Counted from the stretch's first letter, positions 17,564 through 26,390 are shown. The stretch is 64,000 bases of DNA from Natrinema caseinilyticum (GCF_024227435.1 NZ_CP100445.1:3841369-3905368); one strand, 5' to 3'. Made by a program: numbers and translations. Notes: a model not told the origin generated them from the letters alone.

Positions 17564-18763
17564 ATGGACGAAACCGATTCACCGATACGAAACGTCCGCA
17601 TCTGGGCGGCTCACGAACGCCTCGGGTGGTGGATTCTGGGGCTCGTACTATTGGCCGTGTTGGGACTGGTCGTCGACCAGTACCTCCCGTGGCTCGTCTT
17701 CGGGCTGTTCATCTACTACGTCGCGCGGCCCATCACGCAGCGACTCGAGCGGCGCTTCGCCTCGCCGACGCTCGTGGCGGCGCTGACGCTGCTCCTGATC
17801 GTCGTCCCGATCGTGGTGATGATCGGCGCGATCCTCCTGGTCGCTCTCGGGCAGTTGGTGACCGCGGTCGCGGACCTGCCGGTCGACAGGATACTCGCGC
17901 AGTTGCCGGTTCAGATCTCGGATCTCCCGAACACGCCCTCCGAGGTGTACGACACGACGGTCGTGTTGATCCAGGATCCGTCGGTCCAGAGCCTGCTCGG
18001 GTCGGTCGGCGGCGTGGTCGGCGCCATCGGTGCGACGCTGTTCAACATGTTCATCTCGCTGCTGATCGCGTTCTTCCTGCTGGTCAGCGACCGAACTATC
18101 GCCGACTGGTTCGAATCGAACGTGTTCGGCGAGGACAGCCTGGCAACCGACTACCTCTCGGTCGTCGACCGAGGACTGGGTTCGATCTACTTCGGGTACA
18201 CGATGACGATCTTCGCGGTGATCGTCCTCTCGGCGATCATCTACACGGCGTTTAATTTCTTTGCGCCCGGCGACCTGGCGATCCCCTCGGCGGTGCTGTT
18301 CGCCGTCGTCACCGGTCTGTTCACGCTCGTCCCGCTCGTGGGTCGGTCGATCGTCTACTTTGCGATCGCCGCGACTCTCGCCCTCCAGGCGGTCGCCGTC
18401 GATCCGCGATTCCTCTGGTTCCCGCTCGTGTTCCTCGCGGTCATGATCGTCGCGTTCGACAACCTCGTCCGGACGTACATCCGACCGTACCTCTCCGGAC
18501 GACTGCTCAACACCGGGCTGGTCATGTTCGCGTACCTGTTCGGGCCGCCGCTGTTCGGCTGGTACGGGATCTTCCTCGGCCCGTTCCTGATGGTGTTCAT
18601 CGTGATGTTCGTCCGGATGATCCTCCCGGTCCTGGCCGGTCGAGACCGCGACCGCGTCGACGTCGAACCCGAACACACGCTCGACGAGTATGCCGAGAGC
18701 GTCGCCGAACGGCAGGAGGAACCGCCCTCTGAAGCGGACCGGACCGACGTCGGGCCGGGGTGA
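17564..18763 (+). CDS. AI-2E family transporter (second of a tandem pair)
   Basis: 399 residues from the ATG at 17564; a TTAATAG box 23-29 bp upstream supports this start. It has the same helix plan as the preceding gene: LVLLAVLGLVVDQYLPWLVFG, a central soluble stretch around PVDRILAQLPVQIS, a C-terminal block around LFTLVPLVGRSIVY, and FGWYGIFLGPFLMVFIVM as the closing AI-2E signature. It ends in a charged tail of about 45 residues (RDRDRVDVEPEHTLDEYA) that the first copy lacks. The two proteins are only distantly alike, so the pair is an old duplication or a hetero-oligomer. Confidence 0.88.
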   Translation: MDETDSPIRNVRIWAAHERLGWWILGLVLLAVLGLVVDQYLPWLVFGLFIYYVARPITQRLERRFASPTLVAALTLLLIVVPIVVMIGAILLVALGQLVTAVADLPVDRILAQLPVQISDLPNTPSEVYDTTVVLIQDPSVQSLLGSVGGVVGAIGATLFNMFISLLIAFFLLVSDRTIADWFESNVFGEDSLATDYLSVVDRGLGSIYFGYTMTIFAVIVLSAIIYTAFNFFAPGDLAIPSAVLFAVVTGLFTLVPLVGRSIVYFAIAATLALQAVAVDPRFLWFPLVFLAVMIVAFDNLVRTYIRPYLSGRLLNTGLVMFAYLFGPPLFGWYGIFLGPFLMVFIVMFVRMILPVLAGRDRDRVDVEPEHTLDEYAESVAERQEEPPSEADRTDVGPG

Positions 18764-19068
18764 GATCCACGGCGGAAGCGACTCACGAGACCGGTCTTGC
18801 ATTCCGCTCCAATGCGGCGGTCCCCGTCACCTGTACGGGCAGGACGTCTGGATCGGTGTCCACGTCTTCCGCGACCTACCCGATCGGACGAGTCGCCCGC
18901 GGTACCGGTGGGCGTGAGGCGCGGACTCGAGAATCGGCCCGAGAAGTGGGTCGGCGACTGCAAGTCCCGTCGGCTCCAGGAATACTCGACAGGCGTGCGT
19001 CGCGTCCGGGTCGGTCAGCGGGACGACCGACGCGGCCGAAAGCGGGTCCCGACGGGTGACATATCGTC
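18764..19068. other. Intergenic region between convergent transporter genes
   Basis: 305 bp between the AI-2E gene and the antiporter gene. No supported reading frame, repeat or promoter was seen. It must contain the 3' ends of both transcripts. Confidence 0.3.
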
Positions 19069-20817
19069 TCACGATTGCCGATCCCCGGCTTTCGAGCCAT
19101 CGTCCGGTCGTGACGTACCCGCCTGGACCGCCTCGTTGCCATCGTCGAGGGACACCGCCTCGAGTTCCCGACGCCAGTACGGGGTGAAGTCGGTCGGCGT
19201 CGGTTCGGTTGCAGTCCACTCGTCGGTCAGAACGCGATCGAGTTTCACTTTGACGTCGTCCAGCAAGCGGTCACCCACGTCCCCGCCTATGTCCCCTCGC
19301 TGTATCGCCTCGTTGATGGCCCGGTGTTCCGCGACGAGAATGCGTCGGGTTCCGAGTCGCTCCTCGTGGCGACGGACGTCGGGATACCGATCGAGCAGCG
19401 ACTCGAGTGCGGCTTCGAGCTCGTCGCGTTCGCGTCTGTAGACTGCGGTGACGTCCTCGAAGACGCTCTCCGAAATCTCGTCGTCTTCGTGGAGTCGCTC
19501 TGCGGTGTCGAGGGCGGCGTCGACGCCGTGAAGGCGACCGACGAGCGACTCGTAGAGTCGCTGTGGCGGCGTTCGCTGACCGATTTCGAGGCGGTCGAGC
19601 AGTCTGCCCATCGTCGGGCCGTTGACGAGAAGCGTGAACGCGGCGACGCCGAAGACCATCGCGGTGAGCTGTGCCGCGAGGGGGTCCGAAATCGCCCCCG
19701 TTTCGGAGACGCCCAGGATCAACGCGATGGAGACGGAGGCGTGAATGCCGCTCCACGTCAGGACGTGCTGGTAGGACCGCGGAATCGAGTCGATTAGCCA
19801 CCGGTTGAGAAGTTCGACCAGCGGGTAGATGACGACGGCCCGCGCGAAGAATACGAGGACGATCGCCGCGGCGACGTGCCCGGCGGACTCGACCTGGAGG
19901 GCGATCGGTGTGACGATGCCGATACCGACGAAGATGATGGTGTTCGCGAGGACGGCCGCGTACTCCCAGACGTTCTCGAGGGTGAAGTGCGTCGCCGGGG
20001 GCAGCTCCGTGGTCCCACTGGGTGAGGCGAGGAAGATACCGGCGGTCAGCGTTCCGATGACGCCGCTGCTACCGAGAACGTCGAGGAAGACGTAGACGCC
20101 GTAGGCGAGACCCACCGAGACGACGATCGTGGTCAGACTGTCGTCCGCGAAGGCGACGAGTTCGGTGGCGACGTATCCGGCCACGGCACCGACGAGTGCG
20201 CCGCCGACCACCGCGACGGTGATCCCGATCGCGACGTCACGCAGTAACCGACCGTGCGTGTAGATCTCTCCGAGCGCGACGCCCGCGGATTCCGCCTCGA
20301 GGACGATGGCGAGGACCGACGAGTAGACGACGATCGACACGCCGTCGTTCAGGAGGCTCTCGCCCTCGACGAGGACCGCGAGTCGCTCGGGGGCGCCGAT
20401 GTCGTCGAACGTGGCGAGCACCGAAACGGGATCGGTCGGCATGATAATGACGCCGAACAGGATCGCGATGACCAGCGGGAATCCGAACAGAAATCGACTC
20501 GCGACGGCGACGATGGCGATCGAGACGAGGAGGCCCGGAACGGCGAGCGCGAGAATGGGGCCGAGATTCTCGCGGAACCCGCGAGGGTCGATGTTGACCG
20601 CCTCGTTGAAGATGAGGATCGGCAGTAAGACGAGCAAGATGAAGTCGGACGTGAGTTCGACGTCGACCGGAGAGCCGACGACGGAAATGAGCAGTCCCGT
20701 GACGATGAGCCCGGTCGTGTACTGTATGCGCTCGCGTCTCGCACTGACGACCCCGACGACGGTGGCGATGGCGAGGAGATAGAGGAGGGTTATCAACTGG
20801 TCCTCGATGCCGACCAT
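19069..20817 (-). CDS. Na+/H+ (cation:proton) antiporter, CPA1/NhaP type
   Basis: 582 residues from the ATG at 20817, with a TATA-like box 23-31 bp upstream. About 12 helices fill residues 5-410. The ion-binding motifs of CPA1 antiporters are present: IIMPTDPVSVLATF (TDP) and LVEGESLLNDGVSIVVYS (ND). A cytosolic tail of about 160 charged residues (from RTPPQRLYESLVGRLHG) resembles the regulatory tails of NhaP/NHE proteins. It probably exports Na+ or exchanges K+ for pH and salt balance, a core need for a halophile. Confidence 0.92.
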   Translation of the reverse strand: MVGIEDQLITLLYLLAIATVVGVVSARRERIQYTTGLIVTGLLISVVGSPVDVELTSDFILLVLLPILIFNEAVNIDPRGFRENLGPILALAVPGLLVSIAIVAVASRFLFGFPLVIAILFGVIIMPTDPVSVLATFDDIGAPERLAVLVEGESLLNDGVSIVVYSSVLAIVLEAESAGVALGEIYTHGRLLRDVAIGITVAVVGGALVGAVAGYVATELVAFADDSLTTIVVSVGLAYGVYVFLDVLGSSGVIGTLTAGIFLASPSGTTELPPATHFTLENVWEYAAVLANTIIFVGIGIVTPIALQVESAGHVAAAIVLVFFARAVVIYPLVELLNRWLIDSIPRSYQHVLTWSGIHASVSIALILGVSETGAISDPLAAQLTAMVFGVAAFTLLVNGPTMGRLLDRLEIGQRTPPQRLYESLVGRLHGVDAALDTAERLHEDDEISESVFEDVTAVYRRERDELEAALESLLDRYPDVRRHEERLGTRRILVAEHRAINEAIQRGDIGGDVGDRLLDDVKVKLDRVLTDEWTATEPTPTDFTPYWRRELEAVSLDDGNEAVQAGTSRPDDGSKAGDRQS

Positions 20818-20839
20818 AGGCGCTGTTCGGCAGTTAGTC

Positions 20840-20848
20840 AAATAAACA
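20840..20848 (-). promoter_or_regulatory. TATA-like promoter of the antiporter gene
   Basis: TGTTTATTT on the minus strand, 23-31 bp upstream of the ATG, which decides the start against a longer frame that would run through this box. Confidence 0.45.
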
Positions 20849-21046
20849 CCCTCTCCAAACTGGTGATTCAGACACTTCTCTCCCTGAATTTCACGACAAT
20901 TGGCTAGGCGTCTCGAGCGATACGTTGCCGAGAGACGTACCGAGGGCCGAAGGGTCGGCAACGCGGCCGCGCAGCGAGTACGGCCGCGTCACACCCGTAT
21001 CAGCCTCGAACGGTGTTCCGGCGGGTAACCGGTGGTTCGCGGATGC

Positions 21047-21235
21047 TTACTCCTCGCGCTCGTTCCGACGCCTGCGCTGTGCGATGATCTGATCGGGCGT
21101 CACCGAACAGCCACAGGGACCGACGGTCCCCGTGTCGGGCCCGGTGGTCGTTATTCTGGTCACCAACTGGCCACAGCACGGACAGTCCGGGAGCGACGAC
21201 TCGGCGTCCTTACCCGAGTCTCGATCGCTACTCAT
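21047..21235 (-). CDS. Small CPxC zinc-binding protein
   Basis: 62 residues. Two cysteine pairs, CPCCGQ and PCGC, are spaced by about 20 residues and suggest a compact zinc ribbon; a basic C-terminus (QRRRRNEREE) follows. It belongs to the many small zinc-finger proteins of haloarchaea, mostly unassigned. An ATG three codons further up (21244) is equally possible. It sits just before the accessory region. Confidence 0.6.
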   Translation of the reverse strand: MSSDRDSGKDAESSLPDCPCCGQLVTRITTTGPDTGTVGPCGCSVTPDQIIAQRRRRNEREE

Positions 21236-21644
21236 ACTGGCCACGCTCTCGGTTCCATTTCGAGTCCGGTTCCGGACCGAACGGTGGTCGTGTCGGGCGA
21301 TTCCGCCGGCGTGCGGGACGTTTATATCCCGGTAGAATCAACGTAATCATGGCAACCGGTTCCCTGAGCGGGAGACGGAAGCCAAGTCTCGGGTGCTCTG
21401 ACCACCCGGGGCGTTTACGCGATGCCCCCTTACTCGTGGAGACCGGCTTCCGTTCTAACCATTGGACCTTTCTACCTTATAACTACTGTTATCTGCGGAA
21501 AATTTACACCGGAAACCGGCAACCGAAACCGGTCAAATCGACAGCGGAAAGGGCCGAAGGCGACTCCTATTCACAGTCCGATAATAGTTCGCGAATCCGA
21601 TGTTCGAACCGGCACATCGCTCGAGTGGTTCCGTCGAAGCATGA
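21236..21644. other. Non-coding stretch leading into the transposase remnant
   Basis: 409 bp of falling GC content with no supported gene. It probably holds the decayed 5' part of the insertion sequence whose 3' end follows. The string CGGAAACCGGCAACCGAAACCGG near 21511-21533 is a cluster of ACCGG words without a clear role. Confidence 0.3.
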
Positions 21645-21983
21645 GTGGGTCGCTGTTTCGTGCGCGGAGAATCGCTGCCCGTTTCTCCCCTCCACAACGC
21701 GTGGAATGCGCCACTTGACAGCGAACTCTACGACAGATGGAACACGACCGAGACAGTGAACGCTGCAATCAAGCAGGAATTCAGCATATTCATCCAGTCA
21801 CATATCTCGTGGAAGCAGTTTCGCGAACTCCTCGTCAAGTGTATTGTTCACAATGTGGAACGTGGCCTCGCTCTTTCACACGAGACGTACAGAAAGTCAC
21901 TGACTCTGAAGGAGGCGGGTTGCTGCATACAGAGAATGAGTTCAGCACGACGATCCCGTTTGTTTTACACCCATCATATATGA
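21645..21983 (+). pseudogene. C-terminal remnant of an IS5-like transposase
   Basis: The stretch PLDSELYDRWNTTETVNAAI, followed by QFRELLVKCIVHNVERGL, resembles the C-terminal end of haloarchaeal IS5/IS4-type DDE transposases, where a YxRxxxET helix carrying the catalytic Glu precedes a conserved (W/Y)xxxFRExVxxCxVxN helix. The N-terminal catalytic half, with its two Asp motifs, is missing, and no open frame upstream supplies it. The gene therefore cannot be active. It marks an old insertion next to the nuclease/HIT segment. Confidence 0.6.
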
Positions 21984-22040
21984 ATATATGCCAATCGAAT
22001 GCTGGTACTTCTATCAGCTATCGGTGACGTTGGCAAAGCG

Positions 22041-22055
22041 GTGCTGAATAGAGAG
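22041..22055. repeat. Left 15-bp inverted repeat bounding the nuclease/HIT segment
   Basis: GTGCTGAATAGAGAG reads inward. Its partner at 23629-23643 on the other strand is GTGCTGAATACAGAG, one mismatch in 15. Both copies are also preceded by AAGC on the outer side. The layout is that of transposon ends, but no clear target duplication flanks them. Confidence 0.5.
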
Positions 22056-22135
22056 GAGCGATCCATCATATAAATGGGCATTTGGACGATGCCCGATTGC
22101 AGAGAAAATGTTCGGGGAATAAGAATTTCCGCGAA

Positions 22136-23044
22136 TCACGCGAGCCGTTGTTGGTAAGAGTCCGACTGGTCGATGCGAACTTCATAGTGCTGATCATCAA
22201 CGACGTGTAACCCGGCAAGGCACGGTCGCGTTTCGCCCGCTGGAAGCTCCGAACATTCATAAATACTGTATCGAATGGCGTCACTTACGGTCTGTGCTCG
22301 GAGATAAACAGGCACAACCCGATCAACAGCGAGCGACAGCGATGTTCTCGCGGCGAGTACAGGGTAACCCAACTTATGTTTGGCCAGTTCTCGTGGCGCA
22401 CCACACTTTGCCTCAACGACCAGTAGGATTCGCTCGCTTCCCCGACGGGCCACAATGAGAGCGTCAATTTCAACTTGACCGCCGTTGTGATGAACGATGG
22501 TTGGTCGGTTGGGATGCGGTTCGAACTCAAAATCGAATGTGGACGCGACCGTCGTCGGAGCGGTTCCTATCTGTTCAGTGTCAAGGTCAAGCGCTCGCGA
22601 GAAGATTCCCGTTGACAAGGCGAAGTTCACGAACGAGGTCTCCGAGAAGGTCGGAAGTGATCGGTAGACTTCGAGCATATCTTGAGCACTCTGTCTGAGA
22701 GCAAGCGCTTCGTCGCCTCCGGAAGAATAATCAAGAACCTGCCGGTCATCCGGATTAAATTCACTTTCGTCAATGAAAAAATCATCAAGCTGACCGGACA
22801 CGTTGACGAGACTAAACTGTGTCCCGGGACCATTTGACGCTCGCCCCAGACGTAGAACCATTGTCTCTTGTTCGTCTAACCGATCCGAGAGCTGTGCGCG
22901 GGTGTCTATCGAGAGTTCGTCTGCTGTCCGGTACTGGTTCGGGTCTTGGCCAATATCTCGCAGATAGCCAATGAAAGACTCTGGGCCATAGAGACCACTC
23001 TTCGAATCCTGTAGTGAGCGCAACGCTGGATCCCAGTGACTCAT
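22136..23044 (-). CDS. PD-(D/E)XK nuclease-like protein
   Basis: 302 residues of lower GC content than the chromosome around it. The C-terminal half has a nuclease core: VEIDALIV (Asp194), then a strand ILLVVEAKCG (Glu211, Lys213), giving D-(16)-ExK, followed by a helix with KHKLGYPVLAA. The N-terminal 170 residues include a block on DNA- or recognition-domain scale (LRLGRASNGPGTQFSLVNV) that I do not recognise. It could be an orphan type II-like restriction enzyme, but no methyltransferase is adjacent. A clean TATA box 25-35 bp upstream supports the start. Confidence 0.68.
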   Translation of the reverse strand: MSHWDPALRSLQDSKSGLYGPESFIGYLRDIGQDPNQYRTADELSIDTRAQLSDRLDEQETMVLRLGRASNGPGTQFSLVNVSGQLDDFFIDESEFNPDDRQVLDYSSGGDEALALRQSAQDMLEVYRSLPTFSETSFVNFALSTGIFSRALDLDTEQIGTAPTTVASTFDFEFEPHPNRPTIVHHNGGQVEIDALIVARRGSERILLVVEAKCGAPRELAKHKLGYPVLAARTSLSLAVDRVVPVYLRAQTVSDAIRYSIYECSELPAGETRPCLAGLHVVDDQHYEVRIDQSDSYQQRLA

Positions 23045-23068
23045 TATTATCTTTGATTACCCACGTAC

Positions 23069-23079
23069 CATATAAATAT
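23069..23079 (-). promoter_or_regulatory. TATA box of the nuclease-like gene
   Basis: ATATTTATATG on the minus strand ends 25 bp before the ATG at 23044. The match to the archaeal TATA consensus is among the best in the window. Confidence 0.6.
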
Positions 23080-23110
23080 CTGGCACACCCCCAATTGAAC
23101 CGGTCAGTGT

Positions 23111-23121
23111 GAGATTTTATT
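23111..23121 (+). promoter_or_regulatory. TATA-like promoter of the HIT gene
   Basis: GAGATTTTATT, centred about 29 bp before the ATG at 23146. It lies only 32 bp from the opposite-facing TATA box of the nuclease gene, so the two promoters share one 100-bp region. Confidence 0.45.
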
Positions 23122-23145
23122 CCATCCTCCTTCGTATTGGGTATC

Positions 23146-23529
23146 ATGAGCAGCACTGATAACTGTGTGTTCTGCGATATAGTTGACGGTACCCGCGACG
23201 CCACAGTTCTGCTTGAATCCGATACATACCTCTGCTTTCTTGATAAGTATCCAGTAACGGAGGGGCACGCGCTCGTCGTACCCAAAACTCACGTCCAGTA
23301 TCTCAACGAAGTCGACGGAGAAGCCCTCTACAAGTTTCTTGAACGGGCAATTACGAAGGTCCGTCGCCACTACGAACCCGACGGCATGAATATCGGTCTG
23401 AACGACGGCCCGACTGCTGGGCAGACGATTCCACATCTTCACTGGCACATCATTCCACGGTACGAGGGCGATATTGAGGATCCGACTGGCGGTGTTCGTG
23501 GCGTGATTCCGGCAAAGCGGATGTATTGA
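23146..23529 (+). CDS. HIT-family nucleotide hydrolase/transferase
   Basis: 127 residues from the ATG at 23146. NCVFCDIVDG at the N-terminus supplies the zinc-type cysteine pair seen in HINT/HIT proteins. The histidine triad is IPHLHWHIIPRY (about 103-114), complete for catalysis. KTHVQYLNEVD and NIGLNDGPTAGQTIPH are family-typical. Such enzymes hydrolyse AMP-lysine, AMP-NH2, Ap4A or similar nucleotides. The gene is GC-poor and diverges from the nuclease-like gene within the inverted-repeat-bounded segment, hinting at common transfer. A housekeeping role is equally compatible. Confidence 0.88.
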   Translation: MSSTDNCVFCDIVDGTRDATVLLESDTYLCFLDKYPVTEGHALVVPKTHVQYLNEVDGEALYKFLERAITKVRRHYEPDGMNIGLNDGPTAGQTIPHLHWHIIPRYEGDIEDPTGGVRGVIPAKRMY

Positions 23530-23831
23530 GACGCTTTGCCGACCCACTGTGATAACCCGCCGATGTAGATCTAAGTCAGAACCAATCGTTTTTGTACAGG
23601 CTACAAATGCAATGGCGCTAGATATGTGCTCTGTATTCAGCACACTGCTTATAACACCTATCTTATAGATAGATTGTCGCTCCGTTACCTCCTAGACCTG
23701 TACTGAACGATCACCACTTTCGTAGATTGATCACGATCTCGTGTCGCGTTCACGCTGTGATTGTCGCACGAATTTCGATACCGGTCACCAATCGTGGATT
23801 TCGACGAGGCCAGCAGGGTAGAACCGACGCG
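23530..23831. other. Intergenic region at the right edge of the low-GC segment
   Basis: 302 bp between the HIT gene and the end of the LolA-like gene. No gene is seen. It contains the right inverted repeat (23629-23643) and an AT-rich run (about 23640-23680), after which composition returns to the chromosomal norm. Confidence 0.35.
23629..23643. repeat. Right 15-bp inverted repeat bounding the nuclease/HIT segment
   Basis: On the minus strand this is GTGCTGAATACAGAG, matching the copy at 22041-22055 except for one base. The two copies lie 1.6 kb apart in opposite orientation and enclose exactly the two low-GC genes. Confidence 0.5.
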
Positions 23832-24992
23832 TTACGAACAGCCGATCGACGACGCGATCTCGAGCAGCGGCGAGTCGTCGACGAGGCTCGAGACTTCGTA
23901 GCTCAGGTCGTCGCAGGTCCAGAAGATGCTCCGGATGCGACCGTCGCGACGGTAGGCCGTCTGCCCGTCGAATTCGATCTCCTCGAGCGCGTCGGGATCG
24001 AACCGCTGTTGTTGTCGGACGGCCACGTAGAGTTCTTTCGCGATCACGGTCGGATCGTTGTACCAGAGCGTCGCGACGGTCCCGCCGTACTTCGGCTTCT
24101 GTTCGATCACCGTGACTCGATCGAGGACGTACGCGTCGGCCACGTCCGGGTCGGGCAGGTCGTAGGGGAGGATTTCCTCGGCGGCGGTCCGCGACTCGAA
24201 GACGCCCTCAGGCTCGCGGCCGTCGGTGACGACCGTCGCACCCTTTGGCGGTTCGTACGTGAACGTTCCCGACCGAATTCCCTGATCGATCGAGAGATCC
24301 TCGTACGTGACGAGCAGTTCGTGAAGCGTCTCGCCGTCTTCTGCGACCGCGTTGCGCTCTTTGATCGGATACCGGTGTTCGTCGTCGATCCAGATCGTCC
24401 GGGAAACGTCCACCGCCTCCGGATCGCCGGTCACTCGTAACGGGACGACGAAGGTCGTTTCGCCGACGACGAGATTGATCGTCGGCCCGACGTCCTCCGT
24501 CGGCGGTCTCGTCTCGATAACGTGTGCGTCGCGCCCGTGTATCGTCTCCTGGCCGTCGTACCTGAGTTCGTGATCCGACCGGAGGTCCTCGAGGACCAGT
24601 CGGACCCCGTCGGTGTCGACCTTGTTCGGGTGGTACTGTTTGTCGACCGTCTCGGTCTTCGGGTTGTACTCCCACGTCGTCGCGCGGTTCGTCACGGTGA
24701 CCGAACCGGCGGGGGTGTCGGGATCGGTCGACTCGACCACCTCGATGCGCTGTTTGGCCGGCGGGACCCGCGCGAGACGCTCGACTCGCTCGACCGACCC
24801 GTCGGGAGCGGCGACCTGCATGGTTCGACGGGCCGTCAGGTCGTGCATGTGCCGGCGCGTCTCGATCGCGGACTCCAAGAGCCCGTCGCTCGTCGGCTGC
24901 TCGCCGTTCGTGTCGTCGTCGATATCGGTGGTGGTTCCACAGCCGGAAAACGCGACTGCCGCCCCGGTTGCTAGTAGCTGCCGGCGATCCAT
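23832..24992 (-). CDS. LolA-like outer-surface lipoprotein
   Basis: 386 residues. MDRRQLLATGAAVAFSGCG is a short Tat-like signal with a lipobox ending at Cys18. The body resembles LolA/LppX beta-barrel halves that bind lipids: a first domain (about 40-230) with TNRATTWEYNPKTETVDKQY and VVGETTFVVPLRV, and a second (about 260-380) with an extra cysteine pair near the C-terminus (WTCDD and IGCS). In haloarchaea these proteins are anchored outside the membrane; the lipid ligand is not known. A TATA-like box lies 22-33 bp upstream. Confidence 0.78.
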   Translation of the reverse strand: MDRRQLLATGAAVAFSGCGTTTDIDDDTNGEQPTSDGLLESAIETRRHMHDLTARRTMQVAAPDGSVERVERLARVPPAKQRIEVVESTDPDTPAGSVTVTNRATTWEYNPKTETVDKQYHPNKVDTDGVRLVLEDLRSDHELRYDGQETIHGRDAHVIETRPPTEDVGPTINLVVGETTFVVPLRVTGDPEAVDVSRTIWIDDEHRYPIKERNAVAEDGETLHELLVTYEDLSIDQGIRSGTFTYEPPKGATVVTDGREPEGVFESRTAAEEILPYDLPDPDVADAYVLDRVTVIEQKPKYGGTVATLWYNDPTVIAKELYVAVRQQQRFDPDALEEIEFDGQTAYRRDGRIRSIFWTCDDLSYEVSSLVDDSPLLEIASSIGCS

Positions 24993-25013
24993 ACGTGTGA
25001 GACTTCTAACTTA

Positions 25014-25025
25014 ATTCATAAATGT
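25014..25025 (-). promoter_or_regulatory. TATA-like promoter of the LolA-like gene
   Basis: ACATTTATGAAT on the minus strand, 22-33 bp before the ATG at 24992, with spacing typical of a leaderless message. Confidence 0.45.
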
Positions 25026-25121
25026 GTTGGTCCGAATCGATGCCCGACGACGCAGTCTCCTGGGACGAAACCGCTCGAGAGGATCCGCGGGATTATGTGG
25101 CCGCTCGATAGATACCTTCGC

Positions 25122-26318
25122 ATGAACGTGGACGTCGATCTCTCGTCGCTTCGCGAGTATCTCTCGGAAACCGAACAGGACGGGTACCTGATCGACGACG
25201 ACGCGTCGGACGCGGACCAGCGGTACGTCTCCGGCTTCAGCGCTCCCGATCCCTATCAGACGCTGGTAACCGCTTCGGGGGTCCACGTGCTCGTCTCGGG
25301 TCTCGAGTACGGCCGCGCGAAATCGGAGGCGAACGCCGACTCGGTCTCCCGACGTGCGGACTACGAGTACCAGCGACTGGTGGCCGAGCACGGCACGTAC
25401 GAGGGGACGATCCGCACCCTGGCGGCGTTTTGCCGGGATCACGACGTCTCGTCGATCGCCGTCCCGCGGGCCTTCCCGACGGGAACCGCAGACGGACTCC
25501 GGGAGCGCGGCCTCGAGGTGACGGTCGAACCCGACGGGATCGTGACGGACATCCGTGCAAAGAAAACCGACCCGGAAGTCGAACAGATTCGAGCGACCCA
25601 GCGGGCCAACGAAGCCGCGATGGCGCGAGCCGAGGAACTGATCGCGACCGCGGACGTCGACGACGGCGTCCTCGTTCACGACGGGGAACCGCTCACCAGC
25701 GAGCGCGTCACGGAGGAGATCGAGATCACCCTGTTGCGACACGGCTGCGGGCTCGACGAAACAATCGTCGCCTGCGGCGCCGACGGTGCCGATCCACACG
25801 ACCGGGGCAGCGGACCGCTCGAGGCAGACGAGTTGATCGTGATCGACATTTTCCCGCGGGACAAGGAGACGGGCTACTTCGCGGACATGACCCGGACGTT
25901 CGCCCGCGGCGACCCCGGCGAGGAGGCTCGGCGGCGTTACGAGGTCACGCGCTCGGCCTACGAGGCCGCACTCGAGACCGTCCGGGCCGGCGTCACGGGC
26001 GCCGAGGTCCACGACGCCGCCTGCGACGTGATCGAAGACGCGGGCTACGCCACGCTCCGGAGCGATCCGAACGCGGAAACGGGGTTCATCCACAGCACCG
26101 GCCACGGCGTCGGCCTCGACATCCACGAGCAACCGAGCGTCTCGCCGACCGGCGGCGACCTCGAGGCCGGTCACGTGATCTCGATCGAACCCGGCATCTA
26201 CGACCCCGCGGTCGGCGGCGTCCGCATCGAGGACCTCGTGGTCGTCACCGCGGACGGGTACGAGAACCTGACCGAGTATCGCATCGGGCTCGAGCCGATG
26301 GCCGGCGGCCGAGAGTGA
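25122..26318 (+). CDS. M24 family metallopeptidase (Xaa-Pro aminopeptidase-like)
   Basis: 398 residues from the ATG at 25122. The N-terminal creatinase-like domain (about 1-140) is followed by a pita-bread peptidase domain with the five metal ligands visible: Asp in VIDIFPRD, Asp in YFADMTRTF, His in STGHGVGLDIHE, Glu in SIEPGIYDP, and Glu in VRIEDLVVV. It removes N-terminal residues that precede proline, probably from imported or turned-over peptides in the cytosol. It is a single gene convergent with the cupredoxin gene. Confidence 0.92.
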   Translation: MNVDVDLSSLREYLSETEQDGYLIDDDASDADQRYVSGFSAPDPYQTLVTASGVHVLVSGLEYGRAKSEANADSVSRRADYEYQRLVAEHGTYEGTIRTLAAFCRDHDVSSIAVPRAFPTGTADGLRERGLEVTVEPDGIVTDIRAKKTDPEVEQIRATQRANEAAMARAEELIATADVDDGVLVHDGEPLTSERVTEEIEITLLRHGCGLDETIVACGADGADPHDRGSGPLEADELIVIDIFPRDKETGYFADMTRTFARGDPGEEARRRYEVTRSAYEAALETVRAGVTGAEVHDAACDVIEDAGYATLRSDPNAETGFIHSTGHGVGLDIHEQPSVSPTGGDLEAGHVISIEPGIYDPAVGGVRIEDLVVVTADGYENLTEYRIGLEPMAGGRE

Positions 26319-26390
26319 GGGGGTCGGACGGGAGAAACGGGTCCCGTTGGAGACGGGGAAGCCCTGCATCCGCGAGCGAGGTCGTTCTCA

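Noticed and set aside
16372-18763. Quorum-sensing locus based on two AI-2E family genes
   Set aside because: The family name reflects one E. coli member; many homologues are ion antiporters, and no luxS or regulator is nearby.
25011-26369. A 452-codon minus-strand frame
   Set aside because: Mirror of the M24 peptidase gene; no motifs and biased Arg/Asp/Val composition.
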